Shown: positions 48,836 through 56,974 of the stretch, one piece after another
Numbering within the stretch: the first letter of the stretch is position 1
Layout: each line of letters opens with the position of its first letter
Notes under the pieces: model-generated
Told to the model about the DNA's origin: nothing
Databases searched by the model: none
The model's input: the letters and a program-made list of their open reading frames with translations, nothing else
Translations under genes and position numbers: made by a program
From: Nonomuraea jiangxiensis
GTDB taxonomy: Bacteria; Actinomycetota; Actinomycetes; Streptosporangiales; Streptosporangiaceae
Assembly: GCF_900099965.1 (NCBI RefSeq)
Contig: NZ_FNDJ01000024.1
Location: forward strand, 100,845 to 164,844
DNA: 64,000 nt
Direction: 5' to 3'

Positions 48836-49543
48836 ATGAGCGATCGGCACGTCGATCAGGTAGCCGACCGGGTCCACACGATCGTCGCGGACGTCTTCCG
48901 CTCGCTGGACCACGTCCTGGCGAGCGTCGTGGCCTGCTATCGCGCCTCCGGCTCGTTCGCCTGCGCCGACCTGGCCGCCGTCCGGCCGGAGATCTTCGAC
49001 TGCCTGAGCAGGACACACGAGGTGGTGGCGGGAGCAGGTGTCATCATGGCGCCCGGCGTGCTGGCCGACCGCCGGCGGTGGCTGGAGTGGTGGCAGGCGC
49101 CGCCCGAGCAGGACCCGGTCTTCCTGAACGTGGACCTCGACCCCGACAGCCTCGACTACTACGACTACACGGCCGCCGAATGGTTCGCCGTGCCCGAGCG
49201 CACCCGCCGCCGCCACGCCGTGGGCCCGTACGTCGACTACGGCGGCACCGACACGTACATGCTGACGTTCACCGTGCCCGCCGAGGTGGACGGCCGCTTC
49301 CTCGGCGTGGTGGGGGCCGACGTGCGGGCGGCCAGGTTCGAGGCGCTGCTGCTCGGCGTGCTGGCCGCGAGTCCCACGCAGATCACGCTGGTGAACGGCG
49401 AGGACCGGGTGGTGGCGACCAACTCGCCGCGGTTGCCGGCCGGCTCCCTGCTGCCGGACCCGGGCTCGGACCGGCTCCCGCTGCCCGAGCTGCCCTGGAG
49501 CATCGTCACCGGCGCCCGCAGGGCGACGGTGCTGTCCGCCTGA
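48836..49543 (+). CDS. Soluble Cache (PDC-like) sensor-domain protein (235 aa)
   Basis: The protein appears to be one Cache/PDC ligand-binding unit. Diagnostic segments are YYDYTAAEWFAVPERT, VGPYVDYGGTDTYMLTFTVP and GRFLGVVGADVRAARFEALL. The N-terminal part is helical (VADRVHTIVADVFRSLDHVL). Cache domains normally sit outside the cell in chemoreceptors and kinases, but no signal peptide or membrane helix is seen here, so this protein should be cytoplasmic. The ATG at 48836 has GAGGAGG five bases upstream. Co-transcription with gntR suggests it senses or buffers the operon's substrate; Cache domains often bind amino acids or amines. Confidence 0.8.
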   Translation: MSDRHVDQVADRVHTIVADVFRSLDHVLASVVACYRASGSFACADLAAVRPEIFDCLSRTHEVVAGAGVIMAPGVLADRRRWLEWWQAPPEQDPVFLNVDLDPDSLDYYDYTAAEWFAVPERTRRRHAVGPYVDYGGTDTYMLTFTVPAEVDGRFLGVVGADVRAARFEALLLGVLAASPTQITLVNGEDRVVATNSPRLPAGSLLPDPGSDRLPLPELPWSIVTGARRATVLSA

Positions 49544-49555
49544 GGGCGAGGGCGT

Positions 49556-50836
49556 CTATCGGCGGGCGGCGCGGACGGCCAGCCAGCGCGCCATCGCGCG
49601 GACGCCGTGGCCGATGGCCCGCTCGTCGGGGTTGAAGGCGCCGAAGTGCGGATAGCCCGTGGTGATGGGGGCGCCCGGCGCCATGACGCCGAGGAATGTG
49701 TAGGTGCCGGGAATCCGGTCAAGGAACAGCGCGAAGTCCTCGCCGCTGAACGGGACCGCGGCCTGGATCGTACGCACCCGGTCGGGGCCGATGGTCTGCT
49801 CCAGGTGCCGCTTGAGCACGTGGCCCTCCCACTCGGGGCAGAGCATGGCGGGGTACGGGTCCTTCGGGAACACCGGGGTGCCGCCGTGTGATCGCGCGAG
49901 CCGGCCGATGTCCGCGCGGACGTCCTCGTACCGATCCTCCGGCCAGCAGCGGTAGGACATCCGGACCTCGGCCCCGCCGGTCGTGTCGGCCGTCTGGACC
50001 TGCATGAAGACGAACGTGGACAGCGGCCCGTCCGGGGTCAGGAGGTCGGCCACGAACCGTTCGAGCGCTTCGGGGGTGGACGGCGGGGACACCGTGCCGA
50101 GCGCGCCGATCGCGGCGGCGAGCCGCTGCGCCCGCGCCGTCGCGTCGGGACCCGTGAGCGTGATGACGCCGTGGTCCTGGCCGGGAAGCCCGAACCCGGG
50201 CGTGACGACGAATTCGCCGACCGGGAAGGGGCCGCAGTGCAGGGCATGGATCTCCGTGGGCCGGGTGCGGGCGAGCACGCCGTCGTCGAGCATCGCGGCG
50301 GCGCCGGACAGCGCCTCCTCGGCGGGCTGGAAGACGAACACGAAGGTGCCGGCCAGCCGGTCGCGCAAGTGTGCCAGCACCTCCGCGACCCCCACGCCCA
50401 CGGCCGTGTGCACGTCGTGCCCGCACAGATGAGCCACCTGGGTGCCCCCGCTCAGCTGGTCCTCCGGCGGCACCGCGTCGATGTCCGCCCGGTAGGCGAC
50501 CGTACGGCCGCGACGAGCGGCTTCGAGCACTCCGACGACGCCATGCCCGCCGACACCGGTGGTGACGTCGAGACCGGCCGCGCGCAGCCGCCGCGCGACC
50601 ACCTCGGCGGTCCGCCGCTCCTGCCCCGGGAGCTCGGGATGCCGGTGGAGGTCGCGGCGCAACGCGATCAGGTCACGGTCCAGCTGGGCGGCCACCGCGT
50701 CCACCGGGTCCCCCTCGCTCGGCATGCCGCCGGCATACGCCGCCCGGGCCGGCCCCAGCGCGTCTCCCGCGACGCCCGCCACGGCGCCACCCAGTACGGC
50801 GCGCCGGCTGACCGTGCGATCTCCTGAATCGAACAA
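49556..50836 (-). CDS. M20-family amidohydrolase with Tat-like signal (426 aa)
   Basis: Zinc-dependent amidohydrolase of the M20D group (hippurate or indole-acetyl-amino-acid hydrolase-like). Metal ligands appear in HLCGHDVHTA, FQPAEEALSG, the HALHCGPFP region and the C-terminal YPHFGAFN. The N-terminus has the twin-arginine stretch SRRAVLGGAVAGVAG, so export by the Tat system is likely. HRHPELPGQERRTAEVV is typical of the family. Two starts are possible: TTG at 50836, with GGAGGG nearby, or GTG at 50851 with no ribosome site. It may release amino acids from N-acyl conjugates outside the membrane. Confidence 0.88.
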   Translation of the reverse strand: MFDSGDRTVSRRAVLGGAVAGVAGDALGPARAAYAGGMPSEGDPVDAVAAQLDRDLIALRRDLHRHPELPGQERRTAEVVARRLRAAGLDVTTGVGGHGVVGVLEAARRGRTVAYRADIDAVPPEDQLSGGTQVAHLCGHDVHTAVGVGVAEVLAHLRDRLAGTFVFVFQPAEEALSGAAAMLDDGVLARTRPTEIHALHCGPFPVGEFVVTPGFGLPGQDHGVITLTGPDATARAQRLAAAIGALGTVSPPSTPEALERFVADLLTPDGPLSTFVFMQVQTADTTGGAEVRMSYRCWPEDRYEDVRADIGRLARSHGGTPVFPKDPYPAMLCPEWEGHVLKRHLEQTIGPDRVRTIQAAVPFSGEDFALFLDRIPGTYTFLGVMAPGAPITTGYPHFGAFNPDERAIGHGVRAMARWLAVRAARR

Positions 50837-50907
50837 GGTCCCTCCAACCACCCGAATGCGTCCGGTCGATAACGACCTTGCCGCACCCGACGATGGCGCG
50901 CATTGAA

Positions 50908-50937
50908 GCCCACCCGCTCTTCGGCGGTGGGGTGGGC
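50908..50937 (-). terminator. Hairpin terminator after the MFS-TetR operon
   Basis: GCCCACC (50908-50914) pairs with GGTGGGC (50931-50937), and CGC/GCG pairing inside extends the stem. It lies between the TetR stop (50998) and the start of the M20 gene, both on the minus strand, and would separate the two transcripts. Confidence 0.55.
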
Positions 50938-50997
50938 CCTACCGCATGATGTCGTGGTGAGGTGGATAGGTCCGTAACGCGGCTCGGGGGGCGGGGT

Positions 50998-51597
50998 TCA
51001 TTCCGGTTCGGGGGCGTGCGGTTCTGCCGGGTCATCCGGTCCGTCCATCGGGATCACGGTCCGGAGCAGGGAGAGGAGCTCTTCCTTGGTGGTACCGGCG
51101 AGGTGGGGCAGGGTTCCGGCGTGGCGGCCCAGGATCACCCCGATGAACACGGCGGTGAGCAGTTCGGCCCGCAGCTCCGGCCGTTCCTCGCCCCGCTCGG
51201 CGAGTCGCGCGCTCAGTGGCGCGATGACCCTCCGGTTCAGCTCCGCCATGGCCATGGTCTGCGCGGCGGAGTCGGCGGAGGGGCGGAGGGCCGCCTGGAA
51301 GATCGGGCCGGGACCGCGCTGCACGACGCGCTCCAGCAGGCCCGACAGCCGCTCGTCGTCGGTGAGCGGGGTGAAGGTGTCCGAGTCCTCCTGCGAGCGG
51401 AGTACGGCGATGTAGAGCTGCGACTTCCCGCCGAAGTACCGGGCGATCAGCGCGGGGTCCACCCCGGCGCGCTCGCCGATGTCGCGGGCCGTGGTGCGGT
51501 CGTAGCCCCGGTCGGCGAACAACTCGCTCGCCGCGCGGAGCAGCAGTTCACGGCTGGCCGCGGAGTCGCGACGGCGGGAGGGCTTCGCTTTGGTCAT
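50998..51597 (-). CDS. TetR-family regulator of the MFS efflux operon (199 aa)
   Basis: The TetR HTH is at residues about 15-62 (SRELLLRAASELFADRGYDRTT, ARDIGERAGVDPALIARYFGGK). A helical ligand domain follows (ELRAELLTAVFIGVILGRHAG), with an acidic Pro-rich tail. The start ATG at 51597 lies 29 bases after the MFS transporter stop, so regulator and pump form one operon. The promoter of that operon at 53.1 kb carries several GATGTC-type inverted repeats, the probable binding sites. It likely responds to a drug exported by the pump. Confidence 0.9.
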   Translation of the reverse strand: MTKAKPSRRRDSAASRELLLRAASELFADRGYDRTTARDIGERAGVDPALIARYFGGKSQLYIAVLRSQEDSDTFTPLTDDERLSGLLERVVQRGPGPIFQAALRPSADSAAQTMAMAELNRRVIAPLSARLAERGEERPELRAELLTAVFIGVILGRHAGTLPHLAGTTKEELLSLLRTVIPMDGPDDPAEPHAPEPE

Positions 51598-51626
51598 GGA
51601 TCAATCCTCGGGCCTGCCGGACGCGG

Positions 51627-53087
51627 TCACCCGCAGGGCACATGCGGTGCGGGCTCGGTGTTCCCGCCCGCCCGGCTTTGGGCGGAGGGCGCCGTCCCGG
51701 CCCGCAGCCGGGGCAGGACGATGCTCGCCACCACGGTGAGGACCGACACGCCGCCCCCGAGGAGTGCCGCGTGGGTGTATCCGGCGGCGACGGGGAACGG
51801 CTGTCCGGGGCCCGTGGCCGCTTCCAGTACGGCGCCGCTCATCGCGCTGCCCACGGCGTAACCCACGTACCGGATGACCTGGTGGAAGCTCGTGGCGCTG
51901 CCGGTCTCGTGCGCGGGCACCGAGCCGACGATCAGTCCCGGGAGCACCGCGAAGATCGCGCCGACGCCGAGGCCCGCCAGGGCCATGACCGTCAGGACCT
52001 CCCCCATGCCGGTCGTGGCGCAGGCGAACAGCACGGAGGCCGCCAGCACCAGGACCGCGCCCGTGGCCAGCACCACGGAGGACGACACCGTGGTGGCCAC
52101 GGACCGGGTCAGGCGGGTGGCGAGGGCGCTGGCGGCCGAGAAGGGCAGCAGCGTCAGCCCGGCCACCACGACGGTGGCGCCGAGTCCGTATCCGGTGCTG
52201 CTCGGCGTCTGCACGAAACGTGTCGTCAGCGAGATCAGCACGTACATGCCCACGCCCGCCAGCAGCACGATCACGTCCGCCGTGAGGACGCCCCGCCGGG
52301 TCAGCAGGCGCAGGTCGACGAGCGGATGCCGGCGGCGCGACTCCAGGAGCACCCATCCGGCCAGGGTCACGAGCGACGCCGCCACGACGAGGATCACGGC
52401 GGGGGAGGTCCATCCCCAGCGGCCTCCCTCGCTGAGGGCGAGGAGGAGCCCCGACAGCGCCGCGCCGAGCAGGACCACGCCGGGGAAGTCGATGGGGGTA
52501 CGGGGCCGGTTCGCGGCGCTGGGCACGACGAGGACGGCGATGAGCAGGCCGGCCGCGCTGACCGCGGCACCGAACCAGAAGGCCGCGTGCAGGCCGCCGT
52601 GGAGGGCGACGAGCCCGGTGATCGGATAGCCGAGCCCGATGCCCGCGGCCGTGGTGACCGAGAGCTTCGCCGCGGCCGGCGGCACCCGCTCCGGCGGCAA
52701 CGCGTCCCGGACCACGGCGATCCCCAGCGGCGTGAGGGCGAGCCCGATGCCCTGCAATCCCCTGCCCACCAGGAGGAGGGGGAAGCCGAGGGGAAGCGCC
52801 GCCAGCACCGACCCCAGGGTGACGGCGGCGAGGATGCCGATGATCACCTGACGTCGGTGCGGCCCGTCGCCGAGCCGGCCCAGCAACGGTGTCGCCGGCG
52901 CGCTGACCAGGAACGTGATCGTCAGCGACCACTGCGCGACGTTGGGCGAGACATCGTACGTCTCCGCGATCGTGGGGATGAGCGAGGCCCCGAGGCTGCT
53001 GACGACGGCCACGACCATGCCCAGGAACACCAGCCCGGGGACGAGAAGCCGACCGGCCTCCCGCTGAGCCCCCCGATTCCGCCGCAT
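51627..53087 (-). CDS. MFS drug-efflux transporter, DHA2 (EmrB/QacA) type (486 aa)
   Basis: Major facilitator with about fourteen helices, as in the EmrB/QacA group. Helix 1 is GLVFLGMVVAVVSSLGASLIP. Motif A is GRLGDGPHRRQVI, after the second helix. VGRGLQGIGLALTPLGIAVVRDALP is the motif B region, and the motif C-like SVTTAAGIGLGYPITGLVA follows. The ATG at 53087 has GAGGGG eight bases upstream. It leads an operon with a TetR gene and is driven by a TTGACA promoter embedded in inverted repeats. The substrate is unknown; multidrug export driven by protons is the family role. Confidence 0.92.
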   Translation of the reverse strand: MRRNRGAQREAGRLLVPGLVFLGMVVAVVSSLGASLIPTIAETYDVSPNVAQWSLTITFLVSAPATPLLGRLGDGPHRRQVIIGILAAVTLGSVLAALPLGFPLLLVGRGLQGIGLALTPLGIAVVRDALPPERVPPAAAKLSVTTAAGIGLGYPITGLVALHGGLHAAFWFGAAVSAAGLLIAVLVVPSAANRPRTPIDFPGVVLLGAALSGLLLALSEGGRWGWTSPAVILVVAASLVTLAGWVLLESRRRHPLVDLRLLTRRGVLTADVIVLLAGVGMYVLISLTTRFVQTPSSTGYGLGATVVVAGLTLLPFSAASALATRLTRSVATTVSSSVVLATGAVLVLAASVLFACATTGMGEVLTVMALAGLGVGAIFAVLPGLIVGSVPAHETGSATSFHQVIRYVGYAVGSAMSGAVLEAATGPGQPFPVAAGYTHAALLGGGVSVLTVVASIVLPRLRAGTAPSAQSRAGGNTEPAPHVPCG

Positions 53088-53101
53088 GCCGCCCGCCCCT
53101 C

Positions 53102-53166
53102 ATGTCATCAGCCGATGTCATCAATAGAAGACATCAGACGATGACATCGGCGTCATCCCATGTCAA
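53102..53166 (-). promoter_or_regulatory. MFS-TetR operon promoter with operator array
   Basis: A consensus -35 TTGACA (53166-53161, minus strand) lies 17 bases from a -10-like CATCGT (53143-53138). GATGAC-N6-GTCATC (53140-53157) sits in that spacer. GATGTC-N10-GACATC (53114-53135) lies just downstream, and direct repeats of ATGTCATCA occur at 53102 and 53115. The repeated half-site suggests several TetR dimers bind across the promoter and transcription start. Confidence 0.7.
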
Positions 53167-53201
53167 GCGGGACCGGACAGGCAAGAAACCCGCCGGGGAC
53201 G

Positions 53202-53675
53202 TCAGGAGCCGGCGCTCCTGACCGCGAGGGGGTCGGCGGGGGCGTCGGCCTTGGCCTTGGCCATACGCTCGCCGAGCTCCTGCAGCTCGTTGCGGCCCAT
53301 CGCCGCGCGGACCAGCGGGAACCAGTCCTTCTCCTCCTCCTCGACGTGGTGCCGGACGTTCTCGATCAGCACCGTCACCTTCGCGACGAAGCGCTCGTCG
53401 GCGGGGTCGAGGTCCTTGAGCTCCGACAGCATCCAGACGACGACGTGGTGCTCCTCGACGCTCTCCAGCACGTGGTCGCCCGTCTCGGGGACCTTGGCGC
53501 GCGCCGCCGGGTAGAAGATCTCCTCCTCGATGTAGGCGTGGGTGACGAGCTCCTTGGTGATCGTGTCCACCAGCTTGCGCTTCTCGACGTGAGCTCCTTC
53601 GCCGGCCTTCTCGAAGCGCTTGAACAGCGCCTCGACGGTCTTGTGGTCTTCCTTGAGCAGCACGATGGCGTCCAT
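53202..53675 (-). CDS. Hemerythrin-domain (HHE) protein (157 aa)
   Basis: Four-helix hemerythrin-like protein that binds a di-iron centre. Ligand motifs appear in order: KEDHKTVEALFKRFE (near residue 10), THAYIEEEIFYPAAR (near 50), SVEEHHVVVWMLSEL (near 75) and VRHHVEEEEKDWFPLVRAAM (near 110). Actinobacterial relatives are linked to oxygen, nitric oxide or peroxide response. The ATG at 53675 has AAAAGGA four bases upstream. A GTTTT followed 14 bases later by GGGGCA on the minus strand upstream is weakly like a SigB-type promoter. It is divergent from the cysteine hydrolase gene. Confidence 0.92.
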   Translation of the reverse strand: MDAIVLLKEDHKTVEALFKRFEKAGEGAHVEKRKLVDTITKELVTHAYIEEEIFYPAARAKVPETGDHVLESVEEHHVVVWMLSELKDLDPADERFVAKVTVLIENVRHHVEEEEKDWFPLVRAAMGRNELQELGERMAKAKADAPADPLAVRSAGS

Positions 53676-53777
53676 GTCGTCCTTTTCCTCCGTCGGGGGT
53701 GCGCCTGAGGCGTCAGGGACGCCGACTGCCCCGATGTGCTGGGATAAAACGACGGGCCCCGGGATAGGACAGGGGCC

Positions 53778-54320
53778 ATGGCAAGGTTTGCGCTGGTCGT
53801 CATCGACATGCTCAATCCGTACGAGCACCAGGACGCCGAGCGGCTCGGCCGGCGGGTGGCGGGGATCACCGGCCCGCTGGCGGGTCTGGTCGCGCGTGCC
53901 CGCGAGCGTGACGACGTCGAACTGGTGTACGTCAACGACAACTACGGCGACTTCGCCGCCGATCGGCACGAGATCGAGGAGCGGGCGCTGAAGGGCAGGC
54001 GGCCGGACCTGGTGGAGCCGATCCTGCCGCCGCCCGAGTGCGCGTTCCTGTCGAAGGTGCGCCACAGCGCGTTCTTCGGCACCGCCCTGGAATACCTGCT
54101 GTCCCAGACGCGGGTGGAGACCGTCGTGCTGACCGGGCAGGTGACGGAGCAGTGCGTGCTCTACAGCGCGCTGGACGCGTACGTGCGCCACTACGCCCTG
54201 GTCGTGCCGCCCGACTGCGTGGCGGCCATCCACGAGGACCTCGGCCAGGCGGCGCTGCGCATGATGGAGCGCAACATGTCCGCCCACCTCACCCTGTCAG
54301 GTGACTGCCTCACCCGGTGA
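53778..54320 (+). CDS. Isochorismatase-family cysteine hydrolase (180 aa)
   Basis: Cysteine hydrolase fold with the catalytic triad Asp (VVIDMLNPY, near residue 10), Lys (FLSKVRHSAF, near 93) and Cys (VTEQCVLYSA, near 125). The cis-peptide region LTGQVTEQC is typical of the family. Members hydrolyse isochorismate, nicotinamide, N-carbamoyl compounds or ureidoacrylate, and sequence alone does not decide. A TAGGAC hexamer seven bases before the ATG loosely fits the leaderless pattern. The stop lies two bases from the stop of the convergent ABC ATPase gene. Confidence 0.9.
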   Translation: MARFALVVIDMLNPYEHQDAERLGRRVAGITGPLAGLVARARERDDVELVYVNDNYGDFAADRHEIEERALKGRRPDLVEPILPPPECAFLSKVRHSAFFGTALEYLLSQTRVETVVLTGQVTEQCVLYSALDAYVRHYALVVPPDCVAAIHEDLGQAALRMMERNMSAHLTLSGDCLTR

Positions 54321-54322
54321 GG

Positions 54323-55090
54323 TCAGAGCACGCTGGAGAGGAACGCCCTGGTACGCGGCTGCTTGCAGTCGGCCAGCAGCTCGGCGGGGGCGCCCTGCTC
54401 GACGACCACGCCCTCGTCGAAGAAGGTCAGCGTGTCACCGACCTCGCGGGCGAAGCCGATCTCGTGGGTCACCACGACCATGGTCATGCCGTCGAGGGCG
54501 AGCTTCTTCATCACCTCCAGCACCTCGTCGACCAGCTCCGGGTCGAGCGCGGAGGTCGGCTCGTCGAAGAGCATGAGCGTGGGGTTCATGGCCAGCGCCC
54601 TGGCGATCGCGACCCGCTGCTGCTGCCCGCCGGAGAGCTGGTGCGGGCGCTTGTGCGCGTGGTCGGCGAGCCCCACCTGGGCCAGTTGCTCCATGGCCAG
54701 CTCGCGGGCCTTGTCGCCGGGGACGCCGCCGACGTGGATGGGCGCGCAGGCGACGTTCTCCAGCGCGCTCTGGTGCGCGAACAGGTTGAACCGCTGGAAC
54801 ACCATGCCGATCCGGGTGCGGAAGGCCGCGAACTCCTTCGGCGTCCAGGCATGGTATTTGCCGTCGCGCAGGGAGTAGCCGACCTGCTCGCCGAGCACCC
54901 GCAGGCTGCCGCCGAGCACCGGCTCCAGGCCGTTCACGCAGCGCAGGAACGTGGACTTGCCCGACCCCGACGGGCCGATGATGCAGCTCACCTCGCCGGG
55001 GGCGACGCTGAAGTCCACGCCGTGCAGCACCTGGGTGTCGCCGTAGCTCATGCGGACGTCGCTGGCCAGTACGACCGGTTCGTCGTTCAT
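54323..55090 (-). CDS. Polar amino acid ABC transporter ATP-binding protein (255 aa)
   Basis: ATPase subunit of a PAAT-type importer (GlnQ/HisP class). It has Walker A GPSGSGKST, Q-loop VFQRFNLFAH, signature LSGGQQQRVAIARAL, Walker B LMLFDEPTSALDPE and switch His in VVVTHEIGFAREV. An insertion, VGYSLRDGKYHAWTPKEFA, widens the region between Walker A and the Q-loop. The ATG at 55090 overlaps the permease stop (ATGA). It is the last gene of a four-gene operon led by an amidohydrolase. Confidence 0.95.
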   Translation of the reverse strand: MNDEPVVLASDVRMSYGDTQVLHGVDFSVAPGEVSCIIGPSGSGKSTFLRCVNGLEPVLGGSLRVLGEQVGYSLRDGKYHAWTPKEFAAFRTRIGMVFQRFNLFAHQSALENVACAPIHVGGVPGDKARELAMEQLAQVGLADHAHKRPHQLSGGQQQRVAIARALAMNPTLMLFDEPTSALDPELVDEVLEVMKKLALDGMTMVVVTHEIGFAREVGDTLTFFDEGVVVEQGAPAELLADCKQPRTRAFLSSVL

Positions 55091-56010
55091 CGGGTCCCCT
55101 CCGGCTTCGGCTGGCGCGGCAGCACCCGGGCGGCCAGGCCGCCGCCGCGCACCAGTCGTACGGCGTCGGAGCCGAACCGCCGCTCCAGCCTGCCCTGCAG
55201 GACGGTGGCGACGGCGGTCATGAGCATGTACCACAGGCTCGCGACGATGAGCAGTTCCATGATCAGGTTGTTGGACTTGTAGATCTGGCTGGCGTTGGTC
55301 ATCAGGTCGTGCCCGGCGACGACGTAGACCAGTGAGGTGGTCTTCAGCATGGAGATGAACTCGTTGCCGGTGGGCGGGATGATGATCCGCAGCGCCTGCG
55401 GCAGCACGATCACCCGCATCCGCTTGCCCGGCGTCATGCCGAGCGCGTACGCGGCCTCGGTCTGGCCCCGGTCCACCGCCTGGATCCCGGCGCGGACGGT
55501 CTCGGCGAAGTACGCCGCGAGATTGAGCCCGAGCCCGAGCATCGCCGAGGTGAAGCCGGTCATCACCTGGTTGGTGTCCCACTTCAGGCCGATCATCGTG
55601 AACGGGATCTTCAGGATCAGCTCGGGGAACAGGAATGCCAGGTTGTACCAGAAGATGAGCTGCACCAGGACGGGCGTGCCACGGAAGAACCAGATGTAGA
55701 GCGTCGCCAGCCACTGCAGCACCGGGTTGTGCGACAGCCGCATGACGGCGAGGAACACGCCGAGCACCAGGCCGACCACCGTGGCCAGGACCGAGATCTC
55801 GATGGTGACCAGGATCCCGCTGAGGATGAGGGGGTCGAACAGGTAGTCCAGGACCGCGCCCCAGTCCAGCCGGGGGTTGGCCACCACGAGGGCGACCAGC
55901 CAGCCGCACACGACCAGGGCGATCAGGCCGGCCAGCCAGCGCCCCCAGTGCCAGGTCCGGGCGATCGATATGGGCTTGCCCGAAGGATCGGCGATCGGTT
56001 CGGTACGCAC
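55087..56010 (-). CDS. Polar amino acid ABC transporter permease, HisM/GlnP-like (307 aa)
   Basis: Membrane subunit with about five to six helices. FDPLILSGILVTIEISVLATVVGLV starts the transport core. The conserved EAA-type loop is QAVDRGQTEAAYALGMTPGKRM, near residue 180. LPQALRIIIPPTGNEFISMLKTTSLVYVV is characteristic of amino acid permeases. The GTG at 56010 overlaps the binding-protein stop by one base (TAGTG), showing tight coupling. A single permease gene implies a homodimeric channel. Confidence 0.94.
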   Translation of the reverse strand: MRTEPIADPSGKPISIARTWHWGRWLAGLIALVVCGWLVALVVANPRLDWGAVLDYLFDPLILSGILVTIEISVLATVVGLVLGVFLAVMRLSHNPVLQWLATLYIWFFRGTPVLVQLIFWYNLAFLFPELILKIPFTMIGLKWDTNQVMTGFTSAMLGLGLNLAAYFAETVRAGIQAVDRGQTEAAYALGMTPGKRMRVIVLPQALRIIIPPTGNEFISMLKTTSLVYVVAGHDLMTNASQIYKSNNLIMELLIVASLWYMLMTAVATVLQGRLERRFGSDAVRLVRGGGLAARVLPRQPKPEGTR

Positions 56011-56960
56011 TACTGCGCACCGTTGATCAGCGCGGCGTCGATCGCCAGCTTGTCCAGGTCCCAGGCCGCGAGGATCTTGCCGTACTCACCGCTCTGGATG
56101 AGCGCGTTGACCGCGTCGCGGACGGCCTCGATCAGCGCCTTGTTGTCCGGGCGCAGCGCGATGCCCCACAGCGCCTCGGTGCCGTCGATGGACAGCGCGT
56201 CCACCTGCGTCTTCGGGTCCGACGCCTTGTAGGCGGCGACCACGTAGTCGGTGATGTTGGCCTGCGCGCGGCCGTTGTTGACCTGGAGCAGCGCCTCCTG
56301 GTCACCGGCGAACTTGAGCATCTCCAGCCCCTTCTCGCCGTTCTTCTCGCACTCCGCGTCGGTGTTCTCGGCCAGCTCCAGCGACGAGCCGTTGTCGACC
56401 ACGGAGATCGTCTTGCCGCACAGGTCGGCCGGGGTCTTGATGCCCTCGGGGTTGCCCTTGGCGACCACCATTCCGGCGCCCGCCTTGACGTAGTCGACGA
56501 AGCTGACCTTCGTCCGCCGTTCGGGGGTGTCGGACATGGACGACATGAGGATGTCGTAGCGGCCGGTGATGATGCCGGGGATCTGGGAGTTGAACTCCTC
56601 GTCGGTGATGGCCAGCTTGACGCCGAGCTTGCGGGCGATGGCCCGGCCCAGCGACGGGTCGAGGCCGACCGCGGTCTTCCCGTCGGAGCCGATCATGTTC
56701 ATCGGGGGGTAGCCGAGCGAGCTGGTCATCTTCAGGCCGCCGGACTGGATGTCCGCGGGCAGCTTGGCGGTCAGCGCGGGGTCCGGCTGGATGGCGTTGA
56801 TCACCGCGGCCGCCTTGTCGTCGGCGGGCGCCTGATCGAGTACGGCCGGGGCCGCGCTCTTGCCCGCCGGGGCGGACGGGTCGGCACTGAGCGACTGGGC
56901 ACCGCATGCCGTACCGGCGAGGGAGGCGAGAAGCAGGGGGATGACGATCCGGGTCTTCAA
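56010..56960 (-). CDS. Amino acid ABC transporter substrate-binding lipoprotein (316 aa)
   Basis: Family 3 solute-binding protein. The signal peptide IVIPLLLASLAGTAC ends in a lipobox with cysteine near residue 19, so it is a lipoprotein. The mature domain shows KMTSSLGYPPMNMIGSDGKTAVGLDPSLGRAIARKLG and ILMSSMSDTPERRTKVSFVDYV, typical of amino acid binders. The start is a TTG at 56960 with AAAAGGAG eight bases upstream; no better start exists. It begins 14 bases after the amidohydrolase gene. The ligand is probably the amino acid released or acted on by that enzyme. Confidence 0.93.
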   Translation of the reverse strand: MKTRIVIPLLLASLAGTACGAQSLSADPSAPAGKSAAPAVLDQAPADDKAAAVINAIQPDPALTAKLPADIQSGGLKMTSSLGYPPMNMIGSDGKTAVGLDPSLGRAIARKLGVKLAITDEEFNSQIPGIITGRYDILMSSMSDTPERRTKVSFVDYVKAGAGMVVAKGNPEGIKTPADLCGKTISVVDNGSSLELAENTDAECEKNGEKGLEMLKFAGDQEALLQVNNGRAQANITDYVVAAYKASDPKTQVDALSIDGTEALWGIALRPDNKALIEAVRDAVNALIQSGEYGKILAAWDLDKLAIDAALINGAQ

Positions 56961-56974
56961 GGTGGGGGCTCCTT

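Noticed and set aside
53676..53777. SigB-type promoter for the hemerythrin gene
   Set aside because: GTTTT and GGGGCA are at about the right distance, but the -10 part departs from GGGTA. It is kept only as a remark in the gene entry.
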